Assembly: GCF_932526225.1 (NCBI RefSeq)
Contig: NC_064047.1
Location: forward strand, 13,947,121-14,011,120
DNA from: Nematostella vectensis
Lineage: Eukaryota > Cnidaria > Anthozoa > Actiniaria > Edwardsiidae
DNA: 64,000 bases
Direction: 5' to 3'
Shown here: positions 58,001 to 64,000 of the stretch, piece after piece
How positions within the stretch are numbered: position 1 is the first letter of the stretch
Layout: every line of letters begins with the position of its first letter
Notes under the pieces: model-generated
Database searches by the model: none
What the model was told of the DNA's origin: nothing
What the model saw: only the letters and a program-made list of their open reading frames with translations
Translations under genes and position numbers: made by a program

Positions 58001-58930
58001 AGGGGAGGGGAGGGGAGGGGAGACACTTACCTTATCCAGAAAGGGCAGGGTGGGCAAGGTAGGAAATCACTATCAAGAGGGGAGGGGAGGGGAGGGGGGA
58101 GACACTTACCTTATCCAGAAAGGCAGGGTGGGCAAGGTAGGAAATCACTATCAAGAGGGGAGGGGAGGGGAGACACTTACCTTATCCAGAAAGGCAGGGT
58201 GGGCAAGGTAGGAAATCACTATCAAGAGGGGAGGGGAGGGGAGGGGAGACACTTACCTTATCCAGAAAGGCAGGGTGGGCAAGGTAGGAAATCACTATCA
58301 AGAGGGGAGGGGAGGGGAGGGGGAGACACTTACCTTATCCAGAAAGGCAGGGTGGGCAAGGTAGGAAATCACTATCAAGAGGGGGGAGGGGAGGGGGAGA
58401 CACTTACCTTATCCAGAAAGGCAGGGTGGGCAAGGAAGGAAACCACTATCAAGAGGGGGAGGGGAGGGGAGGGGAGGGGAGACACTTACCTTATCCAGAA
58501 AGGCAGGGTGGGCAAGGTAGGAAACCACTATCAAGAGGGGAGGGGAGGGGAGGGGAGACACTTACCTTATCCAGAAAGGCAGGGTGGGCAAGGTAGGAAA
58601 CCACTCCCAAGAGGGGAGGGGAGGGGAAGGGAGACACTTACCTTATCCAGAAAGGCAGGGTGGGCAAGGTAGGAAATCACTATCAAGAGGGGAGGGGAGG
58701 GGAGGGGAGACACTTACCTTATCCAGAAAGGCAGGGTGGGCAAGGAAGGAAATCACTATCAAGAGGGAAGGGGAGGGGAGGGGAGACACTTACCTTATCC
58801 AGAAAGGCAGGGTGGGCAAGGTAGGAAATCACTATCAAGAGGGGAGGGGAGGGGAGGGGAGACACTTACCTTATCCAGAAAGGCTGGTTGGGCAAGGAAG
58901 GAAACCACTTCCAAGAGGGGAGGAGAGGGG
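58001..58930. repeat. ~77-bp G-rich minisatellite beside the gap
   Basis: About 12 copies: runs of (gggga)2-5, then gacacttaccttatccagaa + aggcagggtgggcaaggtag + gaaatcactatcaaga. The run length of ggggA varies. Each unit has a donor-like ggcaag|gtagga on the plus strand and ggataag|gtaagtg on the minus strand. Open frames over it are repeat artefacts. Confidence 0.95.
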
Positions 58931-59011
58931 AGATGTCTCATCTAGTTCAAACTTGGTACGAAATCATCGCCTATCACAGCATTTTGGTTTGAATGTGCTG
59001 GGTTATTTCAG

Positions 59012-59173
59012 GTCAGCGGCAAGCATCGTGACATCACAAGCGAGCTTGCTAACATCTCCAACCGCCGCGTGCCATTCAAGTGGCAGCGCGGGCGCAAGAT
59101 TGGCGAAGGGCAGTTTGGGAAGGTGTACACGTGCGTTAATCTGGACTCCGGCGAATTCATGGCGATGAAACAG
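59012..59173 (+). CDS. MAP3K4: MAP3K4-like kinase exon: glycine-rich loop and VAIK lysine
   Basis: Acceptor ggttatttcag at 59011 and donor cag|gtaaag at 59174; 54 codons, phase 0/0. It reads VSGKHRDITSELANISNRRV, then FKWQRGRKIGEGQFGKVYTC and GEFMAMKQ. IGEGQFGKV is the nucleotide-binding loop and MAMK holds the catalytic lysine. VSGKHR before FKWQRG.KIGEGQ.GKVYTC is specific to MAP3K4/MEKK4, which activates the p38 and JNK pathways. The long N-terminal regulatory part must lie upstream but is not seen in this window. Confidence 0.93.
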
Positions 59174-61089
59174 GTAAAGTCCCGAGGGAGATGAGATTAT
59201 ATGAGTAATCCAACACTAAACATTTCATCATACACTCTCACACACTCTGAGGTACTCGTTCATTCTCAACATCCAAATCCTTAAATAATCTCTGTCAGCT
59301 GGAATCGTCCAAGCAAAAGTGTGAGAACGCATCCATTACATCGGCTGATATGGGGAGGCCATTGGGATCTGTTCGAAGCCTCTTGGGCCATACGGTCGAG
59401 GGGTGGGTTATTTTTTTACAGACAAGCTGGTTTACCTGTATAGGCAAAAACGTCTGGTCTGTAGGTTTATCATGTTTTTAATCAAAATCCGCAAACTTGG
59501 CTACTGCTAGCCTTTTAGTAGGTCAACCAATCAGAATGCGCACGTCTGAATCTGCACTGTCTTAATCCAGCATCTAGCTGCAGTGAGAATGACTAGCTAC
59601 TAGTTTTTTATTTCATTTTGACATCAGTGCGGTCTTCAGCCAGTTCAGGAGGAACCTGAATACAATAGCATGACGTAATCGATCAAAACATTGAGGCCCG
59701 GTTTCTCGCTCTCAACCATATTCACACCAGATTTCAAGATTGCGGATTAGAGGGAGTTTTGTCCATTCGACTCGATTCTGTTTATCGCAGAACTATGTAG
59801 GGCAACGAGCAAACTTGTTAACATTGTTTATTAGTAAAGCGATTTAAACAACCTATACGCACTACTACATTCCGAGACGATCGGATAAAGTATACTGGGG
59901 AGAAGTTGGAATCGTGCAAAGATTTGTCATGATATGGGACTTGTATAAGTTATCAGTAAAAAGGTAACTACATGGAGTAATTTTAAACATTATTTGTTTT
60001 TTGGTTAGTATTTTGTATAGCGGATAGAACGGCAACTGTGAAGAGGCTTTTGTTGTTTACTTCGCAAAGTCAATTTGTGTCCCGAATTCAACCTCGATGG
60101 TAGTACTCTGCGATTTTCTGTTTTATTACATGGATGGAATTAGAGCCTTCACGATAAATTTGCTTGGTTCAACATTTTATTGGATATTTCGCTATCTAAA
60201 ACCCATACAAGCCAAACCAAACCAAAACGAGAAAGGATTTGTGTTTTTATTGTCTACTCTACAAAATCAACACACTAAAGAGTGAATTTTGCTTTCTTGT
60301 TCTTTGTGTTGTCTTGAACCTGCAGATCAACAATGAAAGTCACATAGTTGGAATTCACGAGACCCTTATATTATAGTAGAGGCATACAAGATGTATCAAT
60401 GCTCAAATAAATAAAAGTTACAATTGTAATGTTTCCTTGGTATCATCGACCATTCCGATGCTCTGTCTTTGGCAATTCTTGGCACATTTTAACCCTTTTA
60501 GAACTAAAAAGAGACTATAAAGACTGTATTTCAAATTACACACACGATAGGTAAGGTGAAACACAGGCTTCATCTCACTTCACACAACTGCTCTGATAAC
60601 TCTATCGCGTAGATGAATAACAGAGACGTTGCTTCTCAGAGATGTGCACTTTTTACTAGAGATGTACACCTCACCAAATTTGGCAAGGGCATAGATTATT
60701 CATCACACAACCGGGGAAAAATAGTCTCATCACTGAAAAAAATACATAAGCAAGCTAAAATCACGGTCCAATATGATTACCTACCACATTCCTCTTCCAA
60801 TATGGCGGACAAGACACTCGATGCGCTATCGTCGAACTTCGATAAATAGATATTTATTTGGTAACTCTGGCCGTATTTCACGTCAATCTACTCCTCTAAC
60901 CTTCCTCTAGCTTATGCAACAATCAGCTCCCGGATGTAGAGCACGGGCGCGAAAAACAAACAGCTTTTCCGGTCTGCGGTAGTTTTCCAGCACGACTGAT
61001 GCGTGACCTTGGTGAGACAGTAGAAATGATTGCGTTACGCGTTCAACAACCTTTTAGCCCCTAGTAACCTGGTATTGCTTCTCTTTTAG
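59174..61089. other. MAP3K4-like intron
   Basis: 1.9 kb of AT-rich sequence with no exon or array recognised. A 62-codon (60097) and a 78-codon (60613) open frame have no family resemblance. Confidence 0.6.
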
Positions 61090-61206
61090 ATTCGTTTTCA
61101 TCCTAATGACCACAGCGAGATAAAGGAGCTTGCGGATGAGATAAAAAACTTTGAGGGGATCCAGCATGACAGTCTCGTCAAGTATTATGGCGTGGAGTTG
61201 CACAGG
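61090..61206 (+). CDS. MAP3K4: MAP3K4-like kinase exon: alpha-C helix region
   Basis: Acceptor cttctcttttag at 61089 and donor agg|gtaaga at 61207; 39 codons, phase 0/0. It reads IRFHPNDHSEIKELADEIKN, FEGIQHDSLVKYYGVELHR. The alpha-C glutamate lies in ELADEIK. LVKYYGVELHR matches the MEKK4 pattern. Its last ~30 bases plus donor are repeated about 11 times in the following intron. Confidence 0.93.
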
Positions 61207-61860
61207 GTAAGAGGGAGTAAGGGAAGGCAAGGGAGGGGAGGGAGAAGTCGATTATTATGGTAGGGAACTGCACAGAATAAAGGGATGGGCAACAGAAGGG
61301 AGGGAAATGAAACTATGCTGGGGAACTGCACAGAATAAAGGGAGAAAGGCAACGGGCAACGGGGGGGGAATGAAACGTCAAGTATTACGGCGTGTAATTG
61401 AACAGGGTAAGAGGGAGTGGGGAAAGTATTACGGCGTGTAGTTGAACAGGGTAAAAGGGAGTAGGGAGAGTATTACGGCGTGTAGTTGTACAGGGTAAGA
61501 GGAAGTACGGAAAGTATTACGGCGTGTAGTTGAACGGGTCAAGAGGGAGTAGGGAAAGTATTACGGCGTGTAGTTGTACAGGGTAAAAGGGAGTAGGGAG
61601 AGTATTACGGCGTGTAGTTGTACAGGGTAAGAGGGAGTACGGAAAGTATTACGGCGTGTAGTTGAACAGGGTAAGAGGAAGTACGGAAAGTATTACGGCG
61701 TGTAGTTGAACGGGTCAAGAGGGAGTAGGGAAAGTATTACGGCGTGTAGTTGTACAGGGTAAGAGGGAGTACGGAAAGTATTACGGCGTGTAGTTGAACA
61801 GGGTAAGAGGGAGTAGGGAAAGTATTACGGCGTGTAGTTGAACAGAGTAAGAGGGAGTAA
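61190..61860 (+). repeat. 44-bp minisatellite made from the exon end and donor of MAP3K4
   Basis: About 11 good copies from 61381, with degenerate ones before and another fragment at about 61935. The unit agtattacggcgtgtagttg + aacagggtaagagggagtag matches agtattatggcgtggagttg + cacagg|gtaagagggagta at the true exon/intron junction (61181-61220). Copies keep agg|gtaag or agg|gtaaa. The coding part has acquired TAG (gtgtagttg). Confidence 0.93.
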
Positions 61861-62171
61861 GGAAAGGCAAATGTCGGGAGAAAGAGGTCTCTGAGACAGC
61901 ACAGAGTAAACAAGGGAGGGGAGGGAAAAGAAATGTCAAGTATTATGGCGGAGAACTGCTCAGAGGGAAGGGGAAGGCAATGGCGGGGTGTGAGGTCTCT
62001 GAGACAGCTGGAAGGAGGGGGGAGGAGAGGTAATGGACTGGTTAAGTAGTGTGACATGGACCGACAGAGGAGAGCTTTGTAACCAGGATAAGTCATCCCA
62101 ACTTTTTCGTCGACTTGTTCCCAGTTCTATATGATGGGCACCTATTTACCAACAATATCCTTCCTTCCAAG

Positions 62172-62331
62172 GACGAAATGTTCATATTCATGGAGTACTG
62201 TGCGGATGGTACCATCTCGGACGTGGCCAAGCTCGGCCTTCCTGAGTCCATGATACGGGCGTATACCATGCAGATCCTCGTCGCCGTGAACGTACTTCAC
62301 GAGAGGGGCATTATCCATAGGGATATTAAAG
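62172..62331 (+). CDS. MAP3K4: MAP3K4-like kinase exon: hinge to catalytic loop
   Basis: Acceptor ccttccttccaag at 62171 and donor aaag|gtactt at 62332; 160 bases, ends phase 1. It reads DEMFIFMEYCADGTISDVAK, LGLPESMIRAYTMQILVAVN and VLHERGIIHRDIKG. MEYC is the hinge; HRDIKG is the catalytic loop with the catalytic Asp. FMEYC.DGT follows the MEKK4 pattern. Confidence 0.93.
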
Positions 62332-62519
62332 GTACTTTTATCTATTGCAGGTCAAAATTTTATGTTTGGCGCGTTGTTTCGTATCGATCCTGAATAAACG
62401 CCAAGTATCATCTTGTCTTCCCGAACCACTAAAACACTTCAAGCCTTGCCTTTCTATGTCCAAATCTACTTCTCTTGAAAAACAATGTTTGACTTGCTTA
62501 CCACGCTTTCAACTTGACA

Positions 62520-62885
62520 CACTTCACTCCACCTGACCCATCCTCCCCTCACCCTACCCTAACTCACCTCACTTTACCTTATCTTACCTCACCTCACCTC
62601 CCCTCACCCTACCCTAACTCACCTCACTTTACCTTACCTTACCTCATCTCCCCTCACCCTACCCTAACTTACCTCACTTTATCTTACCTTACCTCACCTC
62701 ACCTCCCCTTTATCTTACCTCGCCTCGCCTCACCCTACCCTAGCTCACCTCACTTTATCTTACCTTACCTCGCCTCGCCTCACTTTATCCCAAATCACAT
62801 TACTTCACTTAACCTAATATCACATCGCTCTACTTTTTGCCTTTCCTTACATTACTTTGCCTTACCTCACCTCACTTTACCTCAT
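62520..62885. repeat. Degenerate CTCACCTCACTTTACCTTAC-type repeat
   Basis: Irregular tandem repeats of about 50 bases made of ctcacc/ttacct blocks (cctcaccctaccctaactca + cctcactttacctta). They lie between the MAP3K4 intron 3 donor side and the acceptor at 62916. Pyrimidine-rich; the open frame over it is an artefact. Confidence 0.85.
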
Positions 62886-62916
62886 TGTCTTAATTGGTTT
62901 ATACTTCAATCACCAG

Positions 62917-63039
62917 GTGCTAATATCTTCCTATCCGAGAATGGCCTTCTCAAACTGGGTGATTTTGGTTCCTCAATCAAGCTGAAGAACCGCTCCCAAA
63001 CTATGCACGGGGAAGTTATGAACGTCAGGGGTACTGTAG
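62917..63039 (+). CDS. MAP3K4: MAP3K4-like kinase exon: DFG and activation loop
   Basis: Acceptor caatcaccag at 62916 and donor gtag|gtaagt at 63040; 123 bases, entering after one base and leaving after one base. It reads ANIFLSENGLLKLGDFGSSI, KLKNRSQTMHGEVMNVRGTV. DFG binds Mg; QTMHGEV..RGTVAYMAPE is the activation segment. Confidence 0.93.
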
Positions 63040-63338
63040 GTAAGTTTTGGCAGCAAGTTATGAACGTCAGGGTGCTGTAGGTAAGCTTTGGCAGCAACTT
63101 ATGAACGTCAGGGGTAGTGTTGGTTAGCTTTGGCAGTAAGTTAGGTAGGTCAGGGGTAGTGTTGGTAAGCTTTGGTAGTAAGTTATGAATGCCAGGGGTA
63201 GTACTGGTAAGCTTTGGCAGTAAGTTATGAACGTCAGGGGTAGTGTAGGTAAGCTTTGTCAGTAAGTTATGAACGTCAGGGGTAGTGTAGGTAAGTTTTG
63301 ACAGTAAGTTATGAACGTCAGTGTGGGTGAGCTTTGGC
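63012..63338 (+). repeat. 42-bp minisatellite made from the exon end and donor of MAP3K4
   Basis: Eight copies counting the true junction. The unit is aagttatgaacgtcaggggt + agtgtag|gtaagctttggcag. The first 27 or so bases are exon (EVMNVRGTV), the rest intron. Most copies keep g|gtaag; one has g|gttag and the last g|gtgag. The second copy lost a base. Confidence 0.95.
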
Positions 63339-63548
63339 ATTGTACATTTTTCCAACTTCTCGAACCCATCTCTTTATACGTCTGGTCCAACACGGCATGT
63401 TGCAGCATTTACATTGAATACGGCCCACAGATAATGCAAAGTTTGAACTTAGTCTAGGGTAAATTGGTGACTATAGAAATAATGAGGAGTTAAAAGAACT
63501 AATTGTTTCGAAGACTGGGAAATTCCAACGCTTTAACTATTTTCCCAG

Positions 63549-63655
63549 CATACATGGCACCGGAAGTGATAACTATGGACAAGGGCGCAGGTTACGGCAG
63601 GGCAGCGGACATCTGGAGCATAGGATGCGTGGTCGTCGAGATGGCTGCCGGGAAG
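63549..63655 (+). CDS. MAP3K4: MAP3K4-like kinase exon: APE motif to alpha-F helix
   Basis: Acceptor ctattttcccag at 63548 and donor aag|gtacgt at 63656; 107 bases, ends phase 0. It reads [39 protein letters not shown] and DIWSxGCVV.EM are standard kinase subdomains VIII-IX. The gene continues past the window. Confidence 0.93.
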
Positions 63656-63712
63656 GTACGTCATCAAACGGCCTCTGTAGGCATAATTTCGTCATTCTCG
63701 CAAAATACGACA

Positions 63713-64000
63713 ACACAATACCAGGTGCGACAACACAATACCAGGTGCGACAACACAATACCAGGTGCGGCAACACAGTACCAGGTGCGACAACACAATA
63801 CCAGGTGCGACAACACAATACCAGGTGCGACAACACAGTACCAGGTGCGACAACACAGTACCAGGTGCGACAACACAGTACCAGGTGCGACAACACAGTA
63901 CCAGGTGCGACAACACAATACCAGGTGCGACAACACAATACCAGGTGCGGCAACACAATACCAGGTGCGACAACACAATACCAGGTGCGACAACACAGTA
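63713..64000. repeat. 20-bp minisatellite in the last MAP3K4 intron
   Basis: About 14 copies of acaacacaataccaggtgcg (variants acagta, gcggc) up to the window end. It starts about 57 bases after the donor at 63656. Each copy has ccag|gtgcg. Three staggered open frames on the minus strand are artefacts (the unit is not a multiple of three, but all frames lack stops). Confidence 0.97.

Noticed and set aside
57719-58211. Open frames spanning the N gap
   Set aside because: They exist only because N codons contain no stop.

Overview
This is eukaryotic genomic DNA. The split genes with GT..AG introns, the secreted extracellular-matrix and TLDc-type proteins, the TRIM and MAP3K genes, and the many MITEs and LINEs suggest an invertebrate metazoan. 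An anthozoan cnidarian such as a sea anemone of the Nematostella type is my best guess, but the species is inferred, not shown.

Four host genes can be reconstructed from splice sites and reading phase. (1) A VWDE-like secreted protein (D8C domain, then a von Willebrand D domain) lies on the minus strand from 30258 down to 3433 in seven exons whose phases all agree, and continues off the left edge. Exon 7 carries an in-frame TGA. (2) A TLDc-domain protein lies on the minus strand (46007-42386, perhaps with a signal-peptide exon at 46520). (3) A RING / double B-box / coiled-coil TRIM protein lies on the minus strand (56156-53930). (4) The start of the kinase domain of a MAP3K4 (MEKK4) orthologue lies on the plus strand (five exons, 59012-63655) and runs off the right edge.

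The rest is repeats. 1-1990 is a 48-bp minisatellite. 3890-12732 is a ~41-bp minisatellite filling VWDE intron 6. 14148-17743 is a 54-bp minisatellite in intron 5. 19255-20935 and 27262-27560 are pyrimidine-rich minisatellites in intron 2, interrupted by a truncated LINE. Shorter arrays sit in introns 1, 2 and 3. Upstream of the VWDE start are a second LINE (30759-33990), a MITE, and a 42-bp minisatellite split by a third LINE (35691-38900). 46699-53456 is an LTR retrotransposon on the minus strand with gag, protease and an envelope-like gene but no reverse transcriptase or integrase; it sits inside an older inverted-repeat element. Several MITEs with visible target-site duplications are scattered through the introns. 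A 200-base assembly gap at 57801-58000 abuts a G-rich array.

The most striking pattern is that several arrays are copies of a host exon's 3' end plus its 5' splice site. In VWDE intron 5 (54-bp unit), MAP3K4 intron 2 (44-bp unit) and MAP3K4 intron 4 (42-bp unit), each repeat carries the last coding bases of the upstream exon followed by a donor-like GT motif. The real donor is therefore followed by up to about 66 decoy donors. In VWDE intron 5 the unit is a multiple of three and open in the exon's own frame, so use of a downstream decoy would lengthen the protein by 18 residues per unit. Arrays also begin within about 50 bases of the donor in VWDE introns 1, 2 and 3 and in MAP3K4 intron 5. 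This suggests a donor-proximal tandem-amplification process in this genome.
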